Source: Silicimonas sp.
GTDB lineage: Bacteria > Pseudomonadota > Alphaproteobacteria > Rhodobacterales > Rhodobacteraceae
Assembly (NCBI GenBank): GCA_013002465.1
Contig: JABDJO010000099.1
Span: forward strand, 34,182-98,181
Reading direction: 5' to 3'
Length of the DNA stretch: 64,000 nt
Under the pieces are notes generated by a model. That model made no database searches and was not told the origin of the DNA. It worked only from the letters and a program-made list of their open reading frames with translations. Shown in pieces: positions 34,821 through 43,478 of the stretch (position 1 is its first letter; each line of letters starts with the position of its first letter). Position numbers and translations under genes: made by a program.

Positions 34821-35563
34821 CCCAACACGACCAAACCCTTGACGAAACCCAGATCCGTATCGACCTTGCCGCCGCGATCCGGCTGTCGCGCCGGAACGAC
34901 TGGCACGAGGGGGTGGCGAACCATTTCTCGGCTGCGGTCAGTGCGGATTGGCGGAAGTTCCTGGTGAACCCCAGGTGGGTGCATTGGAGCCGGGTCAGGG
35001 CCTCGGACCTGGTGCTCTGCGATGCAGATGATCCGAGCACCATGGAGCGGGTCGATGCGCCGGACCCGTCGGCCTGGTCGATCCATTCCGCGCTCCACCG
35101 GAACCTGCCGCAGGCCCGGGTGGCGCTGCATATCCATCCGCCCCATGCGACGGCGCTTTGCGGTTTGCAGGACCCGACGATCTATCCAATCGACCAGGTG
35201 ACGGCGCGGTTTCACAAACGCATGGCCTATGACATGGCCTTTGGCGGGATCGCGACCGAGGGCGAGGAAGGCGAGCGGATTTCCCGAACCGTGGGCAATC
35301 ACCGGTCGGTCATGATGCAGAACCACGGGGTCACGACCCTGGGCAACACGGTGGCCGAGGCCTGGGATGCTCTGTACCATCTGGAACGGGCGGCGAAGAC
35401 GCTGCTTCTGGCCTATTCGACCGGGCAGCCGTTGCAGGTGATGGCCGACGATCTGGCCGAGGAAACGGCGGCGGAGTGGGAAACCTACCGGGATGCGGAG
35501 TTGGCCCATTTTGCCGAGATGAAGCGGATCCTCGATGTTGAGGAACCGGATTACAAGGATTGA
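34817..35563 (+). CDS. class II aldolase/adducin family protein
   Basis: A 248-residue protein of the class II aldolase (fuculose-phosphate aldolase/adducin) family. Zinc ligands are in VALHIHPPHATALCG (two His) and MMQNHGVTTLGNTVAEAW (His); the EGVANHFSAAV N-terminal motif is present. Members cleave or epimerise sugar phosphates or act on other hydroxy-oxo acids. The reaction in a pyrimidine locus is unknown; a role in handling the 3-carbon product is one guess. Confidence 0.88.
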   Translation: MTQHDQTLDETQIRIDLAAAIRLSRRNDWHEGVANHFSAAVSADWRKFLVNPRWVHWSRVRASDLVLCDADDPSTMERVDAPDPSAWSIHSALHRNLPQARVALHIHPPHATALCGLQDPTIYPIDQVTARFHKRMAYDMAFGGIATEGEEGERISRTVGNHRSVMMQNHGVTTLGNTVAEAWDALYHLERAAKTLLLAYSTGQPLQVMADDLAEETAAEWETYRDAELAHFAEMKRILDVEEPDYKD

Positions 35564-35568
35564 AAGAC

Positions 35569-35623
35569 CCGGGGTTGTCCATTGATTGCGCCATTGGTTC
35601 AAGCACAATGGACGACGCCCCGG
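35569..35623 (+). repeat. long intercistronic stem-loop before dihydropyrimidinase gene
   Basis: The segment CCGGGGTTGTCCATTG (35569-35584) pairs with CAATGGACGACGCCCCGG (35606-35623) as a 16-pair stem with one G-U pair, a two-base bulge and a 21-base loop. It lies just after the aldolase stop within the operon. It could act as an mRNA processing or stability element, or weak terminator. Confidence 0.6.
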
Positions 35624-35687
35624 ACCCCGGAGTACTTCTGACAGGAAGAAAGCCCCGGGAGACGGAAACAGAATAGGGGAGAGTATC

Positions 35688-37142
35688 ATGTCGACTGTGA
35701 TCAAGAACGGAACCGTGGTGACGGCGGATTTGTCCTATGAGGCCGATGTGCTGGTCGAGGGCGGCAAGATCGTCGAAATTGGCAAGGGGCTGAAGGGCGA
35801 CGAGGAACTGGACGCGACCGGGTGCTATGTCATGCCGGGGGGGATTGATCCCCATACGCATCTGGAAATGCCGTTCATGGGCACCTATTCCACGGACGAT
35901 TTCGAGAGCGGGACGCGGGCCGCACTCTCGGGTGGCACGACGATGGTTGTGGATTTCGCGCTGCCGTCGCCTGGGCAGGGGCTGCATGACGCGCTTCAGA
36001 TGTGGCACAACAAGTCGACGCGGGCGAACTGCGATTATTCCTATCACATGGCCGTCACCTGGTGGGGCGAGCAGGTGTTCAACGAGATGGCGAGCGTCAT
36101 CGAGAAAGAGGGCATCACGACGTTCAAGCATTTCATGGCGTACAAAGGTGCCTTGATGGTGAACGACGACGAAATGTATGCGTCATTCCAGAGGCTGGCC
36201 GAGTTGGGCGGGATCGCACTGGTCCATGCCGAGAACGGTGACGTGGTGGCCGAGTTGTCGGCGAAGTTGTTGGCGGATGGGAACACGGGGCCCGAGGCGC
36301 ATGCCTATTCGCGACCCTCTCAGGTCGAGGGCGAAGCGACGAACCGCGCGATCATGATTGCCGATATGGCGGGTGTGCCGCTTTACGTGGTGCATACCTC
36401 CTGCGAGGAAGCGCACGAGGCGATCCGGCGGGCGCGCCAGAATGGCAAGCGGGTCTGGGGCGAGCCCTTGATCCAGCATCTGACGTTGGACGAAAGCGAG
36501 TATTTCAACAAGGACTGGGACCATGCGGCGCGCCGCGTGATGTCGCCGCCTTTCCGCAACAAAAAGCATCAGGACAGCCTTTGGGCCGGGTTGCAGGCGG
36601 GGTCGTTGAGCGTGGTGGCGACGGATCATTGCGCGTTTACCACCGAACAGAAACGGCACGGTGTGGGCGATTTCACCAAGATCCCCAATGGCACCGGCGG
36701 GCTTGAGGACCGGATGCCGATGCTTTGGACCCATGGGGTGGCGACGGGGCGTTTGACGCCGCAGGAGTTCGTGGCCGTGACCTCGACTAATATTGCCAAG
36801 ATCCTGAACTGCTATCCCAAGAAGGGGGCCATTCTGGTCGGAGCGGATGCCGATATCGTGGTCTGGGATCCCGAAAAGGAAAAGACGATCACCGCCGGGT
36901 CGCAGCAATCGGCGATTGATTACAATGTGTTCGAGGGCAAGGCGGTGAAGGGGTTGCCCCGGTTCACCCTGACACGGGGGTACGTTGCGGTGCATGATGG
37001 TGAGGTGCGCACCAAGGAGGGCCACGGCGAGTTTGTGCGGCGCGAGGCGAACACGCCGGTGAACAAGGCGCTGAGTTCGTGGAAGGAGTTGACGGCTCCG
37101 CGCCCGGTAGAGCGGACTGGGATACCGGCGACGGGGGTTTGA
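35688..37142 (+). CDS. hydA: dihydropyrimidinase
   Basis: A 484-residue amidohydrolase that opens 5,6-dihydrouracil/thymine to N-carbamoyl-beta-amino acids, step two of the pathway. Binuclear zinc ligands: His56 and His58 (GGIDPHTHLEMP), carboxylated Lys153 (FMAYKG), His180 (ALVHAENGD), His236 (YVVHTSCEEAH) and Asp313 (VVATDHCAF). Full length. Start after GGGGAGAG ribosome site. Stop overlaps the ATG of the small membrane gene (TGATG). Confidence 0.96.
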   Translation: MSTVIKNGTVVTADLSYEADVLVEGGKIVEIGKGLKGDEELDATGCYVMPGGIDPHTHLEMPFMGTYSTDDFESGTRAALSGGTTMVVDFALPSPGQGLHDALQMWHNKSTRANCDYSYHMAVTWWGEQVFNEMASVIEKEGITTFKHFMAYKGALMVNDDEMYASFQRLAELGGIALVHAENGDVVAELSAKLLADGNTGPEAHAYSRPSQVEGEATNRAIMIADMAGVPLYVVHTSCEEAHEAIRRARQNGKRVWGEPLIQHLTLDESEYFNKDWDHAARRVMSPPFRNKKHQDSLWAGLQAGSLSVVATDHCAFTTEQKRHGVGDFTKIPNGTGGLEDRMPMLWTHGVATGRLTPQEFVAVTSTNIAKILNCYPKKGAILVGADADIVVWDPEKEKTITAGSQQSAIDYNVFEGKAVKGLPRFTLTRGYVAVHDGEVRTKEGHGEFVRREANTPVNKALSSWKELTAPRPVERTGIPATGV

Positions 37143-37489
37143 TGAACGAGATTGAGCGGCTAAAAATCCGCGCGGACATTGACAATCGGACTTTTACAGC
37201 AGTTCAGACCGCTGCTGGCGGTGGGATAATAGTTGCACTTGCTTCGTCTGGCGAATTGATAGCGCATGACCACAGTTTGGCACGCTGGCTGGCTTCATTT
37301 GTTGGTCTCAATTGCGCATCCCTAGTTTCGTCTTTAGTGGCGAATATTTTTCGTAGGAGGAGCGATCTGGCCTACTGCAAAGGAGAGACACCAAAGCCAT
37401 TTGACTGGCTATTGATTTACCTATCCATCACGTTCATCGCTTCAAGCTACATTGTATTGGTTCTGATGCTCTGGGCGATAGACAATTGA
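37142..37489 (+). CDS. small orphan membrane protein in the pyrimidine operon
   Basis: A 115-residue protein with an N-terminal charged part (MNEIERLKIRADIDNRTF) and three hydrophobic stretches (GGGIIVALASSGELI; LASFVGLNCASLVSSLVA; WLLIYLSITFIASSYIVLVL). No family recognised. It overlaps the dihydropyrimidinase stop (TGATG) and its own stop overlaps the ABC ATPase TTG (TTGA). GC is visibly lower than in the surrounding genes, which suggests later arrival. Confidence 0.6.
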   Translation: MNEIERLKIRADIDNRTFTAVQTAAGGGIIVALASSGELIAHDHSLARWLASFVGLNCASLVSSLVANIFRRRSDLAYCKGETPKPFDWLLIYLSITFIASSYIVLVLMLWAIDN

Positions 37490-38265
37490 CCTCCGTCGTC
37501 TCGGCCAGGAACCTGTCGCTGACGTTTCAGACCAACGACGGGCCGGTTCATGCGCTAAAGGACGTCGATCTGGACATTGAGCGCGGGGACTTCGTGTCGT
37601 TCATCGGTCCCTCGGGCTGTGGCAAGACAACGTTCCTGCGCGCCATTGCCGCTCTGGAACATCCGACGGGCGGTACGATGACCGTCAACGGCATGACCCC
37701 CGATGAGGCCCGGCGCGCGCGGGCCTATGGCTATGTGTTCCAGGCGGCGGGATTGTATCCCTGGCGGACGATTGCGGGGAACATCCGACTGCCGCTGGAG
37801 ATCATGGGATACGAGCGCGCGGATATGGAGGCGCGTGTCGAAAACGTGTTGGAGCTTGTCGATCTTGGCGGGTTTGGCAAGAAGTTCCCCTGGCAGCTTT
37901 CGGGCGGCATGCAGCAGCGGGCCTCGATTGCCCGCGCCCTGGCGTTTGATGCCGACATTCTGTTGATGGACGAACCCTTCGGGGCATTGGACGAAATTGT
38001 GCGGGACAGGTTGAACGAGGAACTTCTGAGCCTCTGGGACCGCACCGGCAAGACCATCGGTTTTGTCACCCATTCGATCCCCGAGGCGGTTTACCTTTCG
38101 ACCAGGATCGTTGTGATGTCGCCCCGGCCCGGGCGGATCACCGATGTGATCGAAAGCCCCTTGCCCAAGGAACGGCCCCTGGACATTCGCGACAGTGCGG
38201 AATTCATCGAAGTGGCGCACCGGGTGCGCGAGGGACTGCGGGCCGGTCATGGGGACGAGTTGTGA
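37486..38265 (+). CDS. ABC transporter ATP-binding protein (nitrate/taurine/pyrimidine type)
   Basis: A 259-residue ATPase: Walker A GPSGCGKTT (about 43-51), signature LSGGMQQRASIARAL, Walker B LLMDEPFGALDE, and H-loop VTHS. It belongs to the SsuB/TauB/ThiZ branch that serves NMT1/THI5-like binding proteins. It starts with TTG overlapping the previous stop. Partners are the permeases at 38773 and 39702 and the binding protein at 40571. From context it drives uptake of a pyrimidine or related compound. Confidence 0.92.
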   Translation: MTSVVSARNLSLTFQTNDGPVHALKDVDLDIERGDFVSFIGPSGCGKTTFLRAIAALEHPTGGTMTVNGMTPDEARRARAYGYVFQAAGLYPWRTIAGNIRLPLEIMGYERADMEARVENVLELVDLGGFGKKFPWQLSGGMQQRASIARALAFDADILLMDEPFGALDEIVRDRLNEELLSLWDRTGKTIGFVTHSIPEAVYLSTRIVVMSPRPGRITDVIESPLPKERPLDIRDSAEFIEVAHRVREGLRAGHGDEL

Positions 38266-38344
38266 CGGTCGGGGGATTTGGAATTGCGCCGGATCATCTT
38301 CGGCGCGGCCGGGCGATGTCGAAAGGGCAATCCGGGTGGCCGAT

Positions 38345-38776
38345 GTGAGCGATGTCTTGGATATCCGGCGGGCAGGCCCGGAGGATGCGGCGGCCTGCGC
38401 GCGGATTGTCAATGACTGGGTTGACCGGACCGACTGGATGCCGCGCGTGATCTCGCGTGAGACGATCGAAGGCTATGTTTCAAAGGCAATGATGCAGCGC
38501 GAAGTCTATGTGATCGGCGACCCCGTCGAGGGCTACCTGTCGCTTGATCCCGAGACGGCGACGATAGGGGCGCTTTACCTCGAAAATCCCGGCAGAGGTC
38601 ATGGCAAGGCACTTATGGATCGGGCCAAGGCGGACCGGGACTACTTGCAGCTTTGGACCCACGAACCCAACAAGGCGGCGCACAGGTTCTATTTTCGGGA
38701 GGGGTTCGAGCTGGTTGGTCGAAAGCCGAAAGGCGAAGACAATTTGCCGGAACTCAGGATGGAGTGGCACCGATGA
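38345..38776 (+). CDS. GNAT-family N-acetyltransferase
   Basis: A 143-residue acetyltransferase starting at GTG (SDVLDIRRAGPEDAAACARI). The acetyl-CoA loop reads ENPGRGHGKALMDRA and the family C-terminus HRFYFREGFELVGRK is present. It lies inside the ABC operon: 79 bases after the ATPase gene, overlapping the permease start by four bases (ATGA). The substrate is unknown; an amine or amino acid from the pathway is possible. Confidence 0.85.
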   Translation: MSDVLDIRRAGPEDAAACARIVNDWVDRTDWMPRVISRETIEGYVSKAMMQREVYVIGDPVEGYLSLDPETATIGALYLENPGRGHGKALMDRAKADRDYLQLWTHEPNKAAHRFYFREGFELVGRKPKGEDNLPELRMEWHR

Positions 38777-39705
38777 CCCGGTTCCTTCCTGTTCTGACGG
38801 TTCTTCTGGCGATCCTTGCGCTATGGGTTCTGGCGGTAGCGCCGATGAACATCTGGCAGGCGCTGGATCTGGCCGAGCGTGAAGGTGTGGCGGTAACGCC
38901 GGACGACGCGCGGACGCGCAGCGAAACCTCGGCCTTCGTGTTGATGACCCGCAATCCGGGCGAAATCGGTCGGGGTTATTCACTGGATCGCCCGCGTCTT
39001 CCGACGCCCGTGCAGGTTGGGCGTGAGTTGTGGAAAACCACCGGGGCCATGGCGATGAAGGGGCGGGCCTTTTCCAAGCGAAGCCTGATTTTTCATGGCT
39101 GGGTGACGCTGCAATCCACCCTGTTCGGCTTTGCCCTTGGCACATTGGTCGGCATTCTGGGCGCCGTAGCCATCGTCTACAGCCGCACCATCGAAATGAG
39201 CGTGATGCCCTGGGCGATCATCAGCCAGACCGTGCCGATCGTCGCACTTGCGCCGATGATCATCGTCCTTTCCAGCCAGATCGGCATCGAGGGACGGGCG
39301 CTGCCGAAAGCGATCATTTCGGCCTATTTGTGCTTTTTCCCGGTGCTGGTGGGGATGGTGAAGGGCCTGCGGTCCCCCAGTCGCGAACAGCTTGATCTTT
39401 TGCGGACCTATAACACGCCCAGGTTGGCCGAGTTCCTGAAGCTGCGGCTTCCGGCCTCAGTTCCCTATCTGTTTACGTCGCTTAAGGTCGGCATTGCCGC
39501 CGCCCTTGTCGGCACCATTGTGGGCGAATTGCCGACCGGCGCGATCTCGGGGCTTGGCGCGCGCATTCTGATCGGAGACCAGTTCGGCACGCCTTTGGCC
39601 ATCTGGTCGGCGCTTTTCGCTGCCGCGATCCTGGCCGGTGTTCTGGTCACGCTTCTCGGCTGGCTGCAGGGCGTAACGCTGAAACGCATGGGGGTGCGGC
39701 CATGA
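38773..39705 (+). CDS. ABC transporter permease 1
   Basis: A 310-residue inner-membrane permease of the BPD_transp_1 type, with six or more helices. The first helix (FLPVLTVLLAILALWVLAVA) is followed by a periplasmic stretch of about 60 residues, unusual in size. The cytoplasmic loop that docks to the ATPase is EFLKLRLPASVPYLFTSLKV. ATG overlaps the GNAT stop. Confidence 0.92.
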   Translation: MTRFLPVLTVLLAILALWVLAVAPMNIWQALDLAEREGVAVTPDDARTRSETSAFVLMTRNPGEIGRGYSLDRPRLPTPVQVGRELWKTTGAMAMKGRAFSKRSLIFHGWVTLQSTLFGFALGTLVGILGAVAIVYSRTIEMSVMPWAIISQTVPIVALAPMIIVLSSQIGIEGRALPKAIISAYLCFFPVLVGMVKGLRSPSREQLDLLRTYNTPRLAEFLKLRLPASVPYLFTSLKVGIAAALVGTIVGELPTGAISGLGARILIGDQFGTPLAIWSALFAAAILAGVLVTLLGWLQGVTLKRMGVRP

Positions 39706-40550
39706 GTTGGGTCCTTAGCGCGCTTTTGTTCTGGATTGCGGCCTGGGCCTTGAACTGGGCAATTGCCCGGTCGCCGTTCCATGTCACGCGGGCGGCGCGG
39801 ATTCTGGTGCCGGTGATATTCGGGATGGCCGTGCTGGCGCTCTGGGAAGGATTGGTTCGGGGACTTGGGGTGTCGCCAGTGATCCTGCCGCCGCCATCGG
39901 ACGTTGCGGCCCGGTTCGCCGCCGAGACCGGCACGTTGTGGGAAGATTTTTCACAGACCGTCCTGAAGGGCGCGCTTTCGGGCTATGTTCTTGGCGCGAT
40001 GGCAGCACTTTTGACGGCCATTGCGATTGATCGTTCGGCGTTTCTGACGCGGGGGCTTTTGCCGATTGGCAACTTCGTGGCGGCGCTGCCGATTGTGGGG
40101 ATTGCGCCCATCCTGGTCAGCTGGTTCGGGTTTGACTGGCAGTCGAAGGCCGCGGTCGTCGTCGTGATGGTCTTTTTTCCCATCCTCGTGAACACCGTGC
40201 AGGGGCTGGCCGAGGCGAGTGCCATGCAAAAGGACCTGATGCGCACCTATGCCGCAGGATATTGGCAGACCTTGTTGAAACTTAGGCTTCCGGCGGCCAT
40301 GCCATTTGTGTTCAATGGGTTGAAGATTGCCACGACACTTGCTCTGATCGGGGCCATCGTGGCGGAATACTTCGGCTCGCCGACGCGCGGTATGGGGTTT
40401 CGCATCTCGACAGGGGTCGGCAGTCTGTCGATCGACCTTGTCTGGGCTGAAATCGCCGTGGCCGCCCTGACGGGGTCGGTGGTCTATGGCCTGGTGGCGC
40501 TGGCGGAAAAGCGCGTCACCTTCTGGCACCCGTCGCAACGAAAAACGTGA
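39702..40550 (+). CDS. ABC transporter permease 2
   Basis: A 282-residue second permease of the same family: helices around VLVPVIFGMAVLALWEG, TVLKGALSGYVLGAMAALLT, and VAALPIVGIAPILVSWFG; coupling loop LLKLRLPAAMPFVFNGLK. Overlaps permease 1 by four bases. The pair forms a heterodimeric channel. Confidence 0.92.
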   Translation: MSWVLSALLFWIAAWALNWAIARSPFHVTRAARILVPVIFGMAVLALWEGLVRGLGVSPVILPPPSDVAARFAAETGTLWEDFSQTVLKGALSGYVLGAMAALLTAIAIDRSAFLTRGLLPIGNFVAALPIVGIAPILVSWFGFDWQSKAAVVVVMVFFPILVNTVQGLAEASAMQKDLMRTYAAGYWQTLLKLRLPAAMPFVFNGLKIATTLALIGAIVAEYFGSPTRGMGFRISTGVGSLSIDLVWAEIAVAALTGSVVYGLVALAEKRVTFWHPSQRKT

Positions 40551-40570
40551 ACCAACTTGGGAGAAGAGAA

Positions 40571-41554
40571 ATGAAGAAAATTATGACAGGGGCGTTCGCC
40601 CTGGCAATGGCCACCGGCGCTCAGGCGGCGGACGATGTGACGCTGCAGCTTAAGTGGGTGACGCAATCTCAGTTTGCCGGCTATTACGTGGCGCTGGAGA
40701 ACGGATTTTACGAAGAAGAGGATCTGAACGTCACGATCAAGCCGGGTGGTCCCGATATCGCGCCGCCCCAGGTGGTCGCCGGTGGCGGGGCGGACGTGCT
40801 GGTCGAGTGGATGCCGGCGGCGTTGGCCGCGCGTGAAAAGGGCCTGCCACTGGTGAATATTGCCCAGCCTTTCAAATCCTCGGGCATGATGTTGACCTGC
40901 TGGAAGGACGCCGGGATCGCGACGCCAGAGGATTTCAAGGGCAAGACCCTGGGTGTCTGGTTCTTCGGAAACGAATTTCCGTTCATGTCCTGGATGAGCC
41001 AGCTTGGCATTGAAACCGACGGGGCCGACGACAACGGCGTGGCGGTCCTGAAACAGGGTTTCAACGTCGATCCGTTGTTGCAGCGACAGGCCGATTGCAT
41101 ATCGACGATGACCTACAACGAATACTGGCAGGTCATTGATGCAGGTGTGAGCGCCGACGATCTGATCACCTTCAAGTACGAAGATCAGGGGGTCGCGACC
41201 TTGGAAGACGGGCTTTATGTTCTTGAGGACCGCCTGTCCGAAGAGGGCTTTGCCGACAAGATGGAACGTTTCGTGCGTGCTTCGATGAGGGGCTGGAAGT
41301 GGGCCGAGGAAAATCCCGCAGACGCCGCCATGATCGTGCTTGAGTATGACGAAACCGGGGCTCAGACCGAGACCCACCAGGTGCGCATGATGGGTGAAAT
41401 CGCCAAGCTGACCGCCGGGTCGAACGGGGCACTGGACCCGGCCGATTACGAACGCACCGTGGCATCGCTGTTGTCGGGAGGATCCGATCCGGTGATCACC
41501 AAGGCGCCCGAAGGGGCCTGGACCCACGACATCACGAATGCGGCCCTGAAATAG
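40571..41554 (+). CDS. ABC transporter substrate-binding protein (NMT1/THI5-like)
   Basis: A 327-residue periplasmic protein with signal peptide (MKKIMTGAFALAMATGAQA). The mature part starts DDVTLQLKWVTQSQFAGYYVALENGFY, the hallmark of the NMT1/THI5-like group that binds pyrimidine or other aromatic heterocycles (ThiY, RibY and related). Context with pyrimidine breakdown genes makes uracil/thymine or a dihydropyrimidine a likely ligand. Strong ribosome site (GGGAGAAG). Last gene of the operon begun at 33185. Confidence 0.92.
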   Translation: MKKIMTGAFALAMATGAQAADDVTLQLKWVTQSQFAGYYVALENGFYEEEDLNVTIKPGGPDIAPPQVVAGGGADVLVEWMPAALAAREKGLPLVNIAQPFKSSGMMLTCWKDAGIATPEDFKGKTLGVWFFGNEFPFMSWMSQLGIETDGADDNGVAVLKQGFNVDPLLQRQADCISTMTYNEYWQVIDAGVSADDLITFKYEDQGVATLEDGLYVLEDRLSEEGFADKMERFVRASMRGWKWAEENPADAAMIVLEYDETGAQTETHQVRMMGEIAKLTAGSNGALDPADYERTVASLLSGGSDPVITKAPEGAWTHDITNAALK

Positions 41555-41565
41555 GTCGAACCAAC

Positions 41566-41594
41566 GTCAGTGCCCCTGAAAGCGGGGCGCTGAC
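41566..41594 (+). terminator. hairpin after the ABC transporter operon
   Basis: GTCAGTGCCCC (41566-41576) pairs with GGGGCGCTGAC (41584-41594), 11 pairs with one G-U, seven-base loop, 12 bases after the stop. No T-run follows, so termination may need Rho, or it is a 3'-end stabiliser. Confidence 0.55.
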
Positions 41595-41953
41595 ACGCCA
41601 AAGACGAGTTTTGCCGGGGGCCATGAATCGGCCCGAACCTGCCAAGTAGCGGTCGGAACACGCGGATTTTCGCGCATTCTCCGCCTGAAACCACCGATAA
41701 TGTAGCATTCTGACCGCGTTTTGCCGGTTTTTGCCTGTTGGGCGTTGAGCGGTGCCGCGTCCGGGGTAAGTTAAAGGTACGAGCGCGGGACAAACCTGCG
41801 CCGAGGCAGGAAGAGCAAATGACCGATTTTTTGAAGCTGGCCCTTAAAGGGGGTTCGCATCGGCAAAAGGCGTTGGTGATCTGGCGCCGTTGGTGGCGTC
41901 GCGCGGTTTGACCGCACGAACCACCTGGTTACCGATGTTGAAATTATGAAATG
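41595..41953. other. intergenic stretch without recognised features
   Basis: About 360 bases between the two hairpins that close the pyrimidine operon and the converging peptide-binding gene. Short open frames on the minus strand read as low-complexity Arg/Ser/Pro peptides and have no support. No tRNA-like or repeat structure was seen. Confidence 0.4.
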
Positions 41954-41983
41954 CGCCTGACGCGATCCATTGCGCGTCAGGCG
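41954..41983 (-). terminator. perfect hairpin at the 3' end of the peptide-binding protein gene
   Basis: CGCCTGACGCG (41954-41964) and CGCGTCAGGCG (41973-41983) form a perfect 11-pair stem with an eight-base loop, spanning the stop codon of the minus-strand gene. The bases that follow on the minus strand are T-rich (ATTTCATAATTTC), as expected for a terminator. Confidence 0.6.
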
Positions 41984-43362
41984 AACCACCATCGTTCGGC
42001 GATTTTGCCGACGTCGGTCCGCAGGTTTGCCCCCACGACAGGTTTGTGAGCAAGTGCCGCTGAATGGGCGTGAATGTCGTTGGTTTTAATCTGTAGTCCC
42101 TCGACGTCGATGGCCGATTGTTCCACGAGAGATGTCACGTTGTCAGAGGCCCGCATGCGCCAACCGCCTTGGTCTTCGGTGTCGATCACGTCTATCTGGA
42201 TGCCTGCCTTTTGCGCCGATGCCGCGATCAGGCGGGCCGCCGCGACCGCGCCGGGAAAGACCGTGTCCGAAGCGGCAAGCGCGATCCTTCCCTGATGCCC
42301 CGAGGCCAGATAGGCGCGCCTGGCCGCCGCTGGATCGAAGGACGTGCCCCGTCCCCCATGATCGTGCGCCGCCCCTGCGCAAGCCACGCTGCCATGGCCC
42401 AGAAGTATCTTTTCGACAAGTTCCCGTTGGTCGATGGCAAGGCTCAGCGCCTTGCTCAGGCCAGGATTGTCGAATGGCGCGATTTGTGTCGGGATCGGGA
42501 ACCCATAACGCCCGCCGCCCTCGGATTCGAGTATGCGCAGTGTCGGGACACGACCGAGCAAGGCCACCGAGCGCGGATCAACCTTGTCGATGAAATCAAC
42601 CTCGCCGTTCATCACGGCACTTTGCCGCATGGCCGTGTCGGGCATGGACAACAATTCGACCGTATCGAAAAATCCGCGATCCCGGCGCCAGTGATCAGGG
42701 TTCCTTTCAAGGATCGCCCTTTTTCCGGCGTCGTGGTGGATCAACCGATATGCACCGGTGCCGATGCCTGGCTGACGATCGGTGTCATTGCCGGGGTCAG
42801 GGTAAATGACCAGGCGCGGATCTGCCATGCGCCGGTCGAACTGCGGATCGGGCGTGTTCAGATGAATCGTGATGCGCATCGGGCCGTCGGCAAGGATCTG
42901 GTCGACCTGGTGCAGGGGGCCTTCTGCACCCAACAGGGGATGGCTGGCGATCGTGGTCACCACGTCCTTTGCGGTGAGTGGTTGGCCGTTGTGAAAAGTC
43001 ACGCCATCACGCAGGCCGAATGTCCAGGTCCGTGCCCCGTTGGAGGCTTCGAAAGTCTTGGCCAGGGCACCTTCAACCGAGCCATCAATAGCGATCTCGG
43101 TCAGGCAGGACCCAAGTGTGGAATTGATCAATGTTGCGAACCTGGCCCGGGTTGCATCAGGCCCGCCAAGTGCGAATCCCACGCCATAACGGAAGTGACC
43201 GCCGGATCTTGGCACCTGAGCCTGCGCCTTGGCGGCCAGCGACATGGCCGTGGGCATTGTCACACCGCTGGCGATTGCCGACATGACAAAGCGTCGCCGG
43301 TCGATCTTGCCGGATGACAGCTTGCGGGTCTGTCGTTTGATATAGCTTTCTTTTCTGGGCAT
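41977..43362 (-). CDS. family 5 (peptide/oligo) substrate-binding protein, internally shortened
   Basis: A 461-residue periplasmic binding protein of the peptide/nickel ABC family (SBP_bac_5). The N-terminus has a twin-arginine-like motif (DRRRFVMSAIASG) before the signal region. The domain follows: GLRDGVTFHNGQPLTAKDV, PGIGTGAYRL and the usual C-terminus AERWWFA. Compared with the family's usual 500-530 residues it lacks about 70-80 residues of the second lobe (the region after TEDQGGW up to the last 40 residues). No permease or ATPase gene is adjacent. It may be a scavenging orphan, a sensor partner, or a decaying gene. Confidence 0.8.
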   Translation of the reverse strand: MPRKESYIKRQTRKLSSGKIDRRRFVMSAIASGVTMPTAMSLAAKAQAQVPRSGGHFRYGVGFALGGPDATRARFATLINSTLGSCLTEIAIDGSVEGALAKTFEASNGARTWTFGLRDGVTFHNGQPLTAKDVVTTIASHPLLGAEGPLHQVDQILADGPMRITIHLNTPDPQFDRRMADPRLVIYPDPGNDTDRQPGIGTGAYRLIHHDAGKRAILERNPDHWRRDRGFFDTVELLSMPDTAMRQSAVMNGEVDFIDKVDPRSVALLGRVPTLRILESEGGGRYGFPIPTQIAPFDNPGLSKALSLAIDQRELVEKILLGHGSVACAGAAHDHGGRGTSFDPAAARRAYLASGHQGRIALAASDTVFPGAVAAARLIAASAQKAGIQIDVIDTEDQGGWRMRASDNVTSLVEQSAIDVEGLQIKTNDIHAHSAALAHKPVVGANLRTDVGKIAERWWFA

Positions 43363-43478
43363 CTCATTCTCAATAGGCGCAGGGCAGAAAACCAGCCAGA
43401 GGCCGTGAAATCAACCCCTCTAAAGGTCACACCTTCTTTAGCTAGTTGTTAAGCAATCACCCGTAATGCATTTAAATT

